A stretch of 64,000 nt of DNA from Nocardia sienata NBRC 100364 (GCF_001613205.1 NZ_BDBX01000052.1:1-64000), one strand, 5' to 3'. Shown: positions 42,924-51,892, numbered from the stretch's first letter. Notes: generated from the sequence alone by a model not told the origin. A program made the numbers and translations.

Positions 42924-45071
42924 TCACTGATGGGAGAAGTTGATGGTCGGGAGCACTGTGCGGACCCATCGGGGCGACCACCAGGCGGCGTGGCCGGTCA
43001 GCCGCAGCAGCACCGGTAGCAGGACGAGCCGGACCACGATGGCGTCGAGCAGTACGGCGACACCGAGGATGATGCCCATCTCCTTCGGTGGCAGGGGTTG
43101 GGCCAGGGCGAAGGTGAAGAAGACCGCGACCATGACGGCGGCCGCCGCGAAGATCACTCGCCCGGAGTGGGCCAGCCCGTCGACATGGGCGGTTTTGGGA
43201 TCCTTGGAGTGCTCGTAGTGCTCCTTCGCGGTGGCCAGGAGGAACACGGTGTAGTCCATGGCGATCGCGAAGATCATCGCGAAGAAGAACACCGGCCCCC
43301 ATCCGTCGAGGAACCCTTGCGGGGTGAATCCGAGCAGGCCCGCACCGTGACCGTCCTGGAAGATCAGCTTCGCCACACCGAAGGCCGCCGCGGTGGACAG
43401 CAGACTGACCAGGGTGCCCAGTGCGGCGATCAGTGGGGCTCGCAAGGCGACCAGCAGGAGTACGAAGCCCAGCGCGAGAATGACTCCGACGATGATCGGC
43501 AGATAGTGGTCCAGGGCACCCTGTAGATCGAGATTCTCCGCGGGCGCGCCACCGACCAGCGCCTGCTCCGGAAGACGATCGCGCAGTCCGTCGAGGATCG
43601 TGCCCATCTGCCCGTCGGAGGGGTCGACCGTGGGCAATGCCTGCATCATCACCAGACCGGAACCGTCACCGGCGGGCCGGTCGGGTGTGACCATCGCGAT
43701 ACCGTCGCCGGCGGCGGCGATACGCGCGGTCTCGGCGGCGTCGCCGGCCGGGGCGATGATCTGCAACGCTCCGGGCGCGCCGGGGCCCAGCTGTCGCTGC
43801 ACCAGTTCGTAGCCCTGCCGCACCGGCGCGTCGGCGGGCACGACCTGGATCGAGGGCATCGCGACCTTCAGTCCCAGCACCGGAAGCGCCAGCCCGATCA
43901 GGACTGTGAGTGCGCCGATCGCGAACGGCCACGGGTGCGCGTGCAGTAGTTCGCCCCACCGCGCGAACCGCGGCGAGCGATGCTCCTGCCGTTTGGCATA
44001 CGGCAGTGCCGCGGCGTTGATCCTGCCCCCGAGCGAACCGAGAGCTGCGGGCAGCAGGGTGAGCGTGGCCGCGAGGACGAAGACCACCGCCAGCATGATG
44101 CCCACCGCCATGGTGCGTACCGCGGGCGCCGGAACGAGTAGGACAGCCGACAGACTCACCAGCACGGTCAGCCCGGACAGTAGGACAGCCTTGCCGGCGG
44201 TGTCCATGGTCTCGGCCACGGCGGCACGAACACTGCCGGCTCTGATCAGCGCGTCGCGGAAACGGGCGACGATGAACAGGGCGTAGTCGATACCCAGGGC
44301 GAGGGCGAACATCATCGCGAAATTCATCGCCCACACCGAGATGGGTGTGATCTGGTTCAACAGCACCAGCCCACCCGCGGATGCCACCAGGCCGGCGACG
44401 GTCAGCAGCAGCGGCAGGCCCGCCGCGACCAGGGACCCGAATGCCAACACCATGATCCCCAGCGTCACCGGCCAGGAGAACAATTCGGCCTTGATCATCG
44501 CGTCGTGGTTGGCCTGGTTGAAATCGCTCCACAGCGCGGATGCCCCGGTCGGATAGACCTCGACCCCCTCGCCCGACAGTGCCGTCAGTGCCTGCTCGCG
44601 CTCGTCGACCGCGCGGACCATATCGTCGGTGGAGGCGTTCGCGCCCGCTATGAGGATGCCCGTGTGTCCGTCCGGACTGATCGTCATCCCGGGCTGTGGG
44701 GGCACCACTTTGCCGAAGCGGCTGTCACCGGCGAATTCGGCGGTCACCCCGTCGAGTACGCGCTGTACCGCCGGACTGTCGACGGTCTCGGTGTCGGAAT
44801 GCACCACCACCTGCACGGCCGCTGAGGAGTTTCCGCCGAAGTGCCGCTGGGCCAACTCTCGCACCTGCACCGACTCCGACCCGTTGGCCTGCCATCCGGC
44901 GCCGGCAAGGGAGGTGAACACACTCGGCGCCGCCGAGCCCAGCGCGACCAGCACGATCAACCACACGCCGAACACCCAGCGCGTGTGCCCGGCCATGGTC
45001 GCACCCAGGCGCGACAGCGGCCCACCCGCTGTTCGGCCGCGGGCTCTCCGGTCGGTCATCGTCTCTGTCAC
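42924..45071 (-). CDS. MmpL-family RND transporter
   Basis: A 715-residue polytopic exporter. Two halves each have a periplasmic domain followed by a helix bundle. The first bundle carries ALGIDYALFIVARFRDAL and the second AIAMDYTVFLLATAKEHYE, the D-Y proton-relay signature of MmpL/HAE3 proteins. GTG 45071 follows GGAGGC. Two CsoR-type operators lie upstream, one inside the promoter spacer. The repressor gene follows 64 bases after its stop. MmpL proteins usually export lipids or siderophores; control by a thiol/metal repressor suggests export of a metal or sulfur adduct, which is inference. Confidence 0.9.
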   Translation of the reverse strand: MTETMTDRRARGRTAGGPLSRLGATMAGHTRWVFGVWLIVLVALGSAAPSVFTSLAGAGWQANGSESVQVRELAQRHFGGNSSAAVQVVVHSDTETVDSPAVQRVLDGVTAEFAGDSRFGKVVPPQPGMTISPDGHTGILIAGANASTDDMVRAVDEREQALTALSGEGVEVYPTGASALWSDFNQANHDAMIKAELFSWPVTLGIMVLAFGSLVAAGLPLLLTVAGLVASAGGLVLLNQITPISVWAMNFAMMFALALGIDYALFIVARFRDALIRAGSVRAAVAETMDTAGKAVLLSGLTVLVSLSAVLLVPAPAVRTMAVGIMLAVVFVLAATLTLLPAALGSLGGRINAAALPYAKRQEHRSPRFARWGELLHAHPWPFAIGALTVLIGLALPVLGLKVAMPSIQVVPADAPVRQGYELVQRQLGPGAPGALQIIAPAGDAAETARIAAAGDGIAMVTPDRPAGDGSGLVMMQALPTVDPSDGQMGTILDGLRDRLPEQALVGGAPAENLDLQGALDHYLPIIVGVILALGFVLLLVALRAPLIAALGTLVSLLSTAAAFGVAKLIFQDGHGAGLLGFTPQGFLDGWGPVFFFAMIFAIAMDYTVFLLATAKEHYEHSKDPKTAHVDGLAHSGRVIFAAAAVMVAVFFTFALAQPLPPKEMGIILGVAVLLDAIVVRLVLLPVLLRLTGHAAWWSPRWVRTVLPTINFSHQ

Positions 45072-45120
45072 TGCTTGCCTCCGCCTTCACGGGCCGTTCG
45101 CTGAGTCGGCACAAGGTTTA

Positions 45121-45176
45121 TACCCCCGGGGGTATCTTCCTCGATTGACAATACCCCCTGGGGTATATACGTCAAG
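45121..45176 (-). promoter_or_regulatory. Promoter with two CsoR-type operators for the RND transporter
   Basis: On the minus strand TTGACG (45171-45176) and TATTGT (45149-45154) are separated by 16 bases. The palindrome ATACCCCCTGGGGTAT (45152-45167) fills that spacer. A second palindrome, ATACCCCCGGGGGTAT, follows at 45121-45136. TTGACA also occurs on the plus strand (45146-45151), so the site may be bidirectional. The remaining gene-free sequence to 45337 shows nothing else recognisable. Confidence 0.75.
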
Positions 45177-45337
45177 ATGTCGATGCGCTGGCCGGTGGGC
45201 GTCGGCTCTATCGGTGGCCGGGCGCATCTCGCCACCGCTGGAGCCCCTCGTGCGCTGCTGTTCACGTACGGCATTCACCTTCGGATCGGCCGCGTACGCG
45301 AAGCCGGTCGGGGTGAGGTGTGGCGGGTCCGCTAGGT

Positions 45338-46714
45338 TCAGCGTCGCGTTGTCCGCGCCGGTTCGCCTTCCTGATGATCGACGCCGGCGGGCAGGTGCTG
45401 GGTGGCTGTCCTGTCCGGCTGGGTGGCTTCCAGGCCGGAAGGGCGGGCTTGGGTGGTGGTGGGGTGTATGTCCTGCTCGCCGTCAGCCTGTACCTGCGGG
45501 TGTGATCGGTCGAGTCGGTGTAGTGCGAAGGCCGACAGTGCGCCGATGAGGCCGAGTCCGGCCCATACCGCCCAGTCCGCGCCGGCGGCTCGGGTGGCGC
45601 CGACGACGGCGCCGGTGGCGAGGTTGCCGGCCAGGATGCCGATGCCGACGATCGTGTTGTAGAAGCCGTAGTGGGTGGCGACCAGTTTCCCGCCGGCGAA
45701 TGAGACGACGGTGTCCATTTCGAAGGGGAACACCGCGGCGGTGCCGACCGCGAGCACTGCCGTGGACAGCAGTAGCGCGGCAACGGCGGCCGCGACGCCG
45801 AATCGCCCGGGTCCGGGCACTGCGAGTAGCGGCAGGAACGCTGCGGCGAGGAGCGTCATTCCCACAGCGAGACTGCGTCCGGTTCCCCAGCGTGCTCGCA
45901 ACCATTCGGTGATCCGCAGCTGTCCGGCTACGGTGACGACTCCGGAGACCACGAACAGCGCCGAGACCAGCACCTGGGAGTGGATACCTGCCAGGTACTC
46001 GGCCTGTAGCGGCAGGGCCAGATACACCTGGAACGACAGCACATATGAGCCGATCATCGTCAGCGAGAACCATAGGAAGCGGCGGTTGGCCGCGACCACG
46101 CGCCAATCCTGTAGCACCGAAGTCTGTTCCGCGGCGTTGCGGTCGCGGCGGGCCGGGAGGGCGAACAGTTGTGCCACGGTCAGGCCCGCGAACACCACCG
46201 CTGCGGCCGCGGCGGTGACGCGGAAGTCGAGGAACATCAGTGTCAGGCCCACCAGCGGCCCGGCCAGTATGCCGGCCTGGTAGAAGATGTTGAACACCGC
46301 GAACGCTTCGACGCGACGTTCGCCGGTATCGGCCGCCAGATAGGCGCGCACGGCCGGGTTGAACAATGCGCTGGCGAACCCGGTTGCGACGGAGGCGACC
46401 AGCAGCCACGGCAGGGAAGTCGCGAACACCAGCAACGCGAAGCCACCGGTACGCAGCAGACAGCCCGCGACGATCAACGGTTTGTAGCCGAGCCGGTCGG
46501 CCAGCGTGCCGCCGATGAGGAACATGCCCTGCTGAGAGAAATTACGGACACCGAGTACCAGCCCGACCGCCCACGCGGCCAGCCCCAGCGGCCCGGCGAG
46601 ATAGCCGGCCAGGTATGGCATCAGCATGTAGAAGCCGAGGTTGATGCCGAACTGGTTGATCATCAGCAGCCGCGCGGCCGGATCGAAGCTGCGGAAGCTC
46701 CTCGGTACGGTCAC
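45338..46714 (-). CDS. MFS transporter of the lpqS-cysK2 operon (Rv0849-like)
   Basis: A 458-residue major facilitator protein with 12 predicted helices. The loop 2-3 motif is GTLADRLGYKPLIVAGCLLR. It continues VFNIFYQAGILAGPLVGL and ends in a long polar C-terminal tail (about 45 residues). GTG 46714 follows GGAGAGG and overlaps the cysK2 stop as GTGA, so translation is coupled. In M. tuberculosis Rv0849 lies directly after cysK2 (Rv0848) in a copper-responsive operon; the order here is the same. Its substrate is unknown, perhaps a product of CysK2. Confidence 0.88.
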   Translation of the reverse strand: MTVPRSFRSFDPAARLLMINQFGINLGFYMLMPYLAGYLAGPLGLAAWAVGLVLGVRNFSQQGMFLIGGTLADRLGYKPLIVAGCLLRTGGFALLVFATSLPWLLVASVATGFASALFNPAVRAYLAADTGERRVEAFAVFNIFYQAGILAGPLVGLTLMFLDFRVTAAAAAVVFAGLTVAQLFALPARRDRNAAEQTSVLQDWRVVAANRRFLWFSLTMIGSYVLSFQVYLALPLQAEYLAGIHSQVLVSALFVVSGVVTVAGQLRITEWLRARWGTGRSLAVGMTLLAAAFLPLLAVPGPGRFGVAAAVAALLLSTAVLAVGTAAVFPFEMDTVVSFAGGKLVATHYGFYNTIVGIGILAGNLATGAVVGATRAAGADWAVWAGLGLIGALSAFALHRLDRSHPQVQADGEQDIHPTTTQARPSGLEATQPDRTATQHLPAGVDHQEGEPARTTRR

Positions 46715-47835
46715 GATGCGCCCTCTCCTGCCCGGTTCATGGCGTGCGGGTCGATGACGGTGGTGCAGCGCGTCCACGAGTCCACCACCCGCTGGCCCGG
46801 GTGCGCGATCACCTCGGGTTCGATCGGCGGGGCGGCATCGAGCAGTCCGTGCTCGCGGCAATAGTCGTCGTTGTAGACGGTGTCGAAATAGCGTTCTGGA
46901 CCATCCGGGAACACTGCCGCGATCCGGGTGCCGGCAGGGAGGGTGCGCGCGGCCCACCCGGCGACCAGCGCGACGGCCCCCACGCTCCAGCCGCCGGTCG
47001 CGTAATGGGTACCGGCCAGTGCGCGGCAGGCCCAGACCGCTTCTGCCGGTGCCACCCAGTGCACTTCGTGGAAGGCGGGGTAGTCGACGTTGCGGGGGAA
47101 GATGCTGGAGCCGAGGCCGCGCATGACGCGCGGGCCGGCGGGCTGGCCGAAGATCGTGGAGGCGACCGTGTCCACGCCGATCAGCTTCAGGTCGGGATTG
47201 AATCGGCGCAGTACTCGCGCCACGCCGGCCGAGTGACCGCCGGTGCCGACCGCGCACACCAGCACATCGACTTCGCCCAGCTGTTGCGTCAACTCCAGGC
47301 CCAGGAATTCGTAGCTGTCGACATTATCGGGGTTGTTGTACTGGTCGGGGCACCACGCGCCGGGCTCGGCGGCCAGGAGTTCGGTGACACGGTCGCGGCG
47401 GGCCTGCTGCCAGCCCCCGGTGGGGTGCGGCTCGGCCACCACCTCGACGCGTGCGCCGTAGGAGGCGAGCATGCGCTCCACGATCGGTTCCAGCCCCGGA
47501 TCGGTGACCACGGTGACCGGATGATGGAACACCGCGCCCGCCAGCGCCAACCCCAGGCCCAGCGTGCCGCTGGTGGATTCGATGATGCGGGCCCCCGGTG
47601 CCAGATCACCGCGCTGTTTCGCGCGCCGGACCATGTGCAGGGCGGGTCGATCCTTGATCCCGCCGGGGTTGAACCCCTCCAATTTCGCCCAGAATCCGCG
47701 GCCGGTGGGCGCCAGCGGCGCACCCACCCACAGAACCGGGGTATTGCCGACCAGCGAACTCGACTCCCGCACCGGAGCAGGCGGGGTGAGCACAGCCGCA
47801 GACGCAGCGGACTTGCCGGACACGACGTTGTTCAT
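46711..47835 (-). CDS. cysK2: PLP-dependent cysteine synthase homologue, CysK2-like
   Basis: A 374-residue fold-type II PLP enzyme. Lys61 in FNPGGIKDRPA is the likely Schiff-base lysine. ESTSGTLGLGLALAG binds the substrate carboxylate. VLVCAVGTGGHSAGVARVL is the PLP phosphate loop. M. tuberculosis CysK2 (Rv0848, about 372 residues) makes S-sulfocysteine from O-phosphoserine and thiosulfate. Length, operon order and neighbours fit that enzyme rather than housekeeping CysK. ATG 47835 is chosen; 84 further upstream codons overlap lpqS and are not credible. Confidence 0.85.
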   Translation of the reverse strand: MNNVVSGKSAASAAVLTPPAPVRESSSLVGNTPVLWVGAPLAPTGRGFWAKLEGFNPGGIKDRPALHMVRRAKQRGDLAPGARIIESTSGTLGLGLALAGAVFHHPVTVVTDPGLEPIVERMLASYGARVEVVAEPHPTGGWQQARRDRVTELLAAEPGAWCPDQYNNPDNVDSYEFLGLELTQQLGEVDVLVCAVGTGGHSAGVARVLRRFNPDLKLIGVDTVASTIFGQPAGPRVMRGLGSSIFPRNVDYPAFHEVHWVAPAEAVWACRALAGTHYATGGWSVGAVALVAGWAARTLPAGTRIAAVFPDGPERYFDTVYNDDYCREHGLLDAAPPIEPEVIAHPGQRVVDSWTRCTTVIDPHAMNRAGEGAS

Positions 47836-47936
47836 GATCGTCGCTTTCTGTATCCGAACCGCCACCCAGGGCGGTTGAGACGGTGAGCAGGCAGCGAACA
47901 CCGGCCGACGGCACACGACGGCCTGGCGCTGACCTG

Positions 47937-48449
47937 TCAGCGTCGGGAGATACAGAAATTCGTGAGAATGGCTTGCCCGGTCAACGCGGGTACACCGGTA
48001 CCCGGCGGCCCGCGGATCCCCTGGGCGCCGCCGGCGAACATCACCGTCACCGTAGCCGCGGCGACCACACCGATCAGCACCATCCACAGCAACGGCGCCA
48101 CGGTCGCGCCACCAGAGGGCATCAGCGCCTTCTCGACACAGAAAATCATGTGCTGATCACCGTCGTGACCGACGGGACCACTCATGGTCTGCAGATGCTC
48201 GGCCTGCGCGCTACCGACCGACAGCGCGGCCACCGTGTCAGAGCTGTGGGCGTGCGCGTGCTCGTCGACCCGGTCCACGGTGCAGTGCATGATCGGGACG
48301 ACCAGCAGCACCGCCATCAGCAGCAGTGCCACCGAGGTGCGTCGTAGACGGGAGGATGCGTTCATCCCAGGTGGCGCACCGGCGTCGCCGCGTCGGACAC
48401 CGTCTGCGCGTCCGCGCGCTACAGCGGCATGTGCGAACATCCCGCTCAC
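47937..48449 (-). CDS. lpqS: LpqS-like copper-responsive envelope protein
   Basis: About 170 residues from GTG 48449, which follows AAGGAGG. One hydrophobic segment (TSVALLLMAVLLVVPIMHC) is followed by a His-rich part (VDEHAHAHSSD, EHLQTMSGPVGHDGDQHM), a second helix (LLWMVLIGVVAAATVTVMFAG) and the C-terminus RGPPGTGVPALTGQAILTNFC-ISRR. That ending closely matches LpqS (Rv0847: RGPP...TGQ..LTRFC..RR), which starts the copper-inducible lpqS-cysK2 operon. A shorter start at ATG 48365 is possible. Metal binding by the histidines is inferred. Confidence 0.8.
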   Translation of the reverse strand: MSGMFAHAAVARGRADGVRRGDAGAPPGMNASSRLRRTSVALLLMAVLLVVPIMHCTVDRVDEHAHAHSSDTVAALSVGSAQAEHLQTMSGPVGHDGDQHMIFCVEKALMPSGGATVAPLLWMVLIGVVAAATVTVMFAGGAQGIRGPPGTGVPALTGQAILTNFCISRR

Positions 48450-48613
48450 CTGCACCACCTCCTTGTCTTCATTGTTCTCGCCGCGGCGCCGGAACGGCGA
48501 CGCGACACCGCTACGGTCGCGACACAACGTAGTTGTCATCGCGGTTCTCCCTCACGATCCTGTGACCGGTCCGCCGGTGGCGCCGACCACGGAAGACACG
48601 AACGGGCGCAGGG

Positions 48614-48639
48614 CGCCTTATCGGCGCGCCGATAAGGCG
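48614..48639. promoter_or_regulatory. 26-base perfect palindrome upstream of lpqS
   Basis: CGCCTTATCGGCG is followed directly by its reverse complement. It lies 165 bases before the lpqS start and 67 bases after the 3' end of a minus-strand chaperone gene, so it could be that gene's terminator or an operator for lpqS. It does not resemble the ATACCC-type sites nearby. Confidence 0.5.
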
Positions 48640-48705
48640 GGGAGGACCGGGCGGTGCGCCGAGGACCGGGCCCTGGGGTTACGACTGTGTCCAGGGTCCG
48701 GTACT

Positions 48706-48912
48706 TCAGGTGACGACTCGATAGCCGGCGGCCTCCACAGCATTACTGATGGCATCGGGGTCGACGGTGTCACCGGATTCGACGGTGACACGGCCGGTGG
48801 CCGGATCGGCCTCGACGCCGGTGACACCGTCGAGGGCGCCGACTTCGGCGCGGACCTTGGAAGCGCAACCGCCGCAGGTCATTCCCGCGACGGTGATGAT
48901 CGAGGTGCTCAT
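48706..48912 (-). CDS. Heavy-metal-associated (CopZ-type) chaperone, minus-strand copy
   Basis: A 68-residue HMA domain: MSTSIITVAGMTCGGCASKV with the Cu(I)-binding Cys-x-x-Cys, then AISNAVEAAGYRVVT. ATG 48912 follows AGGAAC. It resembles the plus-strand copy at 49171, which reads GMTCGHC instead. Its promoter contains a CsoR-type site. HMA chaperones hand Cu(I) to the P-type ATPase. Confidence 0.9.
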   Translation of the reverse strand: MSTSIITVAGMTCGGCASKVRAEVGALDGVTGVEADPATGRVTVESGDTVDPDAISNAVEAAGYRVVT

Positions 48913-48990
48913 ATCAGTTCCTGTCGATCGAGTAAGGGCCCGCGGGTCCATCCGGATTCGTGGTCACCGGCCGCGGGAGGAGCACTTCCA

Positions 48991-49019
48991 TCTATACCGT
49001 ACCCCCCTTGGGTACACAA
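48991..49019 (-). promoter_or_regulatory. Promoter and CsoR-type operator of the minus-strand chaperone
   Basis: On the minus strand TTGTGT (49014-49019) and TATAGA (48991-48996) are separated by 17 bases. GTACCC...GGGTAC (48999-49015) fills the spacer. This is the weakest of the five operators. Confidence 0.6.
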
Positions 49020-49094
49020 GCGGTGTGGCATTTTTCTTGCTGGACAGGGGATTGCACCGGCGGGCGCAGTTCTGGGTGCGCCGAATCCAGCGGC

Positions 49095-49122
49095 TTGACT
49101 TCATACCCCTGGGGGGTATTAT
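49095..49122 (+). promoter_or_regulatory. Promoter and CsoR-type operator of copZ-copA
   Basis: TTGACT (49095-49100), a 16-base spacer and TATTAT (49117-49122) make a strong promoter. ATACCCCTGGGGGGTAT (49103-49119) occupies the spacer and part of the -10, ideal for repressor occlusion. Confidence 0.8.
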
Positions 49123-49170
49123 CGGTTCAGTTCGACGGCGGGAAACCGTTACAACAGCAAGGAGAAACAG

Positions 49171-49392
49171 ATGAGCACCGCAACCACCACCACCACCACC
49201 GTCACGGTTACCGGCATGACCTGCGGGCACTGCGTCTCCTCGGTACGCGAGGAAGTCGGCAGGATCGACGGTGTCACCTCGGTCGATGTCGAACTCGCCA
49301 GCGGACTGGTCACGATCGCCAGCACAGCTCCTGTCGAGCGCGAGGCGATCGCGGCAGCTGTCGACGAAGCCGGCTATCAGCTGGCCGACTGA
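49171..49392 (+). CDS. copZ: Copper chaperone CopZ
   Basis: A 73-residue HMA protein with a Thr-rich start (STATTTTTTVTVT), the binding loop GMTCGHCVSSV and C-terminal AAAVDEAGYQLAD. AAGGAGAAACAG precedes the ATG. It is the first gene of the copZ-(frameshifted gene)-copA operon, downstream of a CsoR-controlled promoter. Confidence 0.93.
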   Translation: MSTATTTTTTVTVTGMTCGHCVSSVREEVGRIDGVTSVDVELASGLVTIASTAPVEREAIAAAVDEAGYQLAD

Positions 49393-49397
49393 TCCCG

Positions 49398-49585
49398 ATG
49401 AGTACCTCCAGCAAGTTCGCCGGGTTCGCACTCGGCCTCGCGGCGGTTTCGGGACGGCCGTCGTCCTCGGCGCGGCATTCGGCCCGACCCTCGACCCGCA
49501 CGACGCCCGCCCCGCTGAACGCGCCACCCCCGACGGGCCCCTCACCGGCCGGCTACCCGGTGAACAGACCGGCCACGGTCACTGA
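49398..49585 (+). pseudogene. Frameshifted small membrane/secreted protein of the copper operon
   Basis: ATG 49398 opens MSTSSKFAGFALGLAAV and then continues into an Arg/Ser/Pro-rich sequence unlike any normal protein. Near 49440-49447 the other frame carries on sensibly as FGTAVVLGAAFGPTLDPHD and ends at TGA 49583-49585. One missing base in GCGGCGGTTTCGGG would join them. In other actinobacterial copper cassettes I recall a short protein between copZ and copA with a similar hydrophobic N-terminus. It is either a real loss, a programmed frameshift or a sequencing error. Confidence 0.65.
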
Positions 49586-49620
49586 CCACCGAGTTCGAGC
49601 ATCACAGAACGGAGCACCCC

Positions 49621-51870
49621 ATGACCACCGTGACACAATCATCGCCTCCCGGGCGGGTCGAACTGGTGATCGGTGGCATGACCTGCGCATCCTGCGCCAA
49701 CCGCATCGAAAAGAAACTCAACAAACTCGACGGCGTCACCGCCACGGTGAACTACGCGACCGAGAAGGCGCGCGTGGACTACACCGGCGATATCGCGCCC
49801 CAGGACCTGATCAGTGTCGTCGAGCAGGCCGGCTACACCGCCGCCCTACCGCAACCCCCGGCCGCCGAGACCGTGGAGGTCACCGAAGCGGACCCGACCG
49901 CATCGCTGCGGAGCAGACTGCTGATCTCGCTGGCACTGACCGTGCCGGTGATCGCCATGGCGATGATCCCGGCCTTGCAGTTGGCCAACTGGCAGTGGCT
50001 GTCGCTCACCTTGGCCGCGCCGGTGGTGGTGTGGGGTGCGTTGCCCTTCCACCGGGCGGCCTGGACCAACCTGCGCCACGGCACCGCCACCATGGACACC
50101 CTGGTATCCATCGGCACACTGGCCGCGTTCGGGTGGTCGGTATATGCCCTGTTCTGGGGCACGGCGGGCACCCCGGGAATGACCCACCCGTTCGAATTCA
50201 CCATCGCCAGAATGGACGGCACCGGCAGCATCTACCTCGAAGCCGCGGCCGGAGTCACCACCTTCATCCTCGCCGGCCGCTACTTCGAAGCCCGCTCCAA
50301 GCGCCGGGCCGGCGCGGCGCTGCGCGCCCTGCTCGAACTCGGCGCCAAGGAAGTCTCGGTGCTGCGCGGCGGCAGCGAGGAGCGCATCCCGGTCGACGCG
50401 CTGACCGTCGGCGACCGATTCGTGGTGCGCCCCGGGGAGAAGGTCGCCACCGACGGCGTAGTGGTCGAGGGGTCCTCGGCCGTGGACGCCTCCATGCTGA
50501 CCGGGGAATCCGTGCCGGTCGAGGTCGGCGTCGACGACACGGTCGTCGGTGCCACCGTCAACGTCGGTGGCCGGATCGTGGTGCGTGCCGCCAAAATCGG
50601 TGCGGATACCCAACTCGCGCAGATGGCGAAGCTGGTAGAAGACGCCCAAACCGGAAAAGCGCAGGCGCAGCGGCTGGCCGACAAGATCTCCGGGATCTTC
50701 GTACCGATCGTCATCGCCCTCGCAGTGGCCACGCTCGGATTCTGGCTCGGCACCGGCGGTTCGGTCGCGGCGGCGTTCACCGCGGCGGTGGCGGTACTGA
50801 TCATCGCCTGCCCGTGCGCCCTGGGGCTGGCGACCCCGACCGCGCTGATGGTCGGCACCGGCCGTGGCGCCCAGCTCGGAGTCCTGATCAAGGGACCGGA
50901 GGTGCTGGAATCGACCCGGCGCATCGATACCGTGGTGCTGGACAAGACCGGCACTGTCACCACCGGCAAGATGACCCTGCTCGATGTCGTCGTCGCCGAC
51001 GGCGAATCCGCCGACCGGGTTCTGGAGCTGGCCGGCGCGCTGGAGGACTCCTCGGAGCACCCGATCGCCGCGGCCATCGCCAAAGGCGCACGCGACCGAG
51101 GAGGTGAGCTGCCACCGGTCGAAGACTTCGCCAACGTGGCCGGGCTCGGCGTGCAGGGTGTCGTCGACGGGCATGCGGTGGTCGTCGGCCGGACCCGGCT
51201 GCTGCGGGACTGGTCACTGCACCTGGACACCGAGCTCGAGCAGGCGATGCGGGCGGCGGAGGCCGAAGGCAGGACCGCGGTCGCGGTCGGCTGGGACGGC
51301 GCAGCACGCGGTGTGCTGGTCGTGGCCGACGCGGTGAAACCCACCTCCGCCGAAGCGGTCTCGCAACTACGGGCGCTCGGCTTGACCCCGATCATGCTGA
51401 CCGGCGACAACCAAGCCGCCGCCCGCTCGATCGCCGCCCAGGTCGGAATCGACGAAGTGATCGCCGAGGTCATGCCGCAGGACAAAGTGGCCGTCGTGAC
51501 CAGGCTGCAGAACGAAGGCAAGATCGTGGCGATGGTCGGCGACGGCGTCAACGACGCCGCCGCACTGGCCCAAGCCGACCTCGGCCTGGCCATGGGCACC
51601 GGCACCGATGTCGCCATCGAGGCCGCCGACCTGACCCTGGTCCGCGGCGACCTGCGCGCCGCCGCCGACGCCATCCGCCTCGCCCGCCGCACCCTCGGAA
51701 CCATCAAGGGCAACCTGTTCTGGGCATTCGCCTACAACGTGGCCGCCATCCCGCTGGCCATGGCCGGCCTGCTCAACCCGATGCTCGCCGGCGCGGCCAT
51801 GGCGTTCTCCTCGGTGTTCGTGGTCAGCAACAGTCTGCGACTGCGTCGATTCCGCTCCACCGCGCAGTAG
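49621..51870 (+). CDS. copA: Copper-translocating P1B-type ATPase
   Basis: A 749-residue pump that exports Cu(I). One N-terminal HMA domain (GMTCASCANRI, Cys22 and Cys25), eight predicted helices, MLTGESVPVE in the actuator domain, the transport motif ACPCALGLATP (Cys397, Cys399), phosphorylation site DKTGTVTTG (Asp441) and GDGVNDAAALAQADLG. The CPC and HMA motifs mark P1B-1 (Cu/Ag) substrates. It lies 35 bases after the frameshifted ORF, in the copZ operon, and a strong terminator follows. Confidence 0.95.
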   Translation: MTTVTQSSPPGRVELVIGGMTCASCANRIEKKLNKLDGVTATVNYATEKARVDYTGDIAPQDLISVVEQAGYTAALPQPPAAETVEVTEADPTASLRSRLLISLALTVPVIAMAMIPALQLANWQWLSLTLAAPVVVWGALPFHRAAWTNLRHGTATMDTLVSIGTLAAFGWSVYALFWGTAGTPGMTHPFEFTIARMDGTGSIYLEAAAGVTTFILAGRYFEARSKRRAGAALRALLELGAKEVSVLRGGSEERIPVDALTVGDRFVVRPGEKVATDGVVVEGSSAVDASMLTGESVPVEVGVDDTVVGATVNVGGRIVVRAAKIGADTQLAQMAKLVEDAQTGKAQAQRLADKISGIFVPIVIALAVATLGFWLGTGGSVAAAFTAAVAVLIIACPCALGLATPTALMVGTGRGAQLGVLIKGPEVLESTRRIDTVVLDKTGTVTTGKMTLLDVVVADGESADRVLELAGALEDSSEHPIAAAIAKGARDRGGELPPVEDFANVAGLGVQGVVDGHAVVVGRTRLLRDWSLHLDTELEQAMRAAEAEGRTAVAVGWDGAARGVLVVADAVKPTSAEAVSQLRALGLTPIMLTGDNQAAARSIAAQVGIDEVIAEVMPQDKVAVVTRLQNEGKIVAMVGDGVNDAAALAQADLGLAMGTGTDVAIEAADLTLVRGDLRAAADAIRLARRTLGTIKGNLFWAFAYNVAAIPLAMAGLLNPMLAGAAMAFSSVFVVSNSLRLRRFRSTAQ

Positions 51871-51892
51871 CAACCCACCCGACGGTCCCGTT

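Noticed and set aside
45180..45337. Small Cys-containing ORF on the plus strand as a metallothionein
   Set aside because: The few cysteines do not form clusters, there is no ribosome site and the frame runs on into the antisense of the MFS gene.
48450..48705. CsoR-type operator for lpqS
   Set aside because: No ATACCC-GGGTAT palindrome occurs; only the unrelated 26-base palindrome is found.
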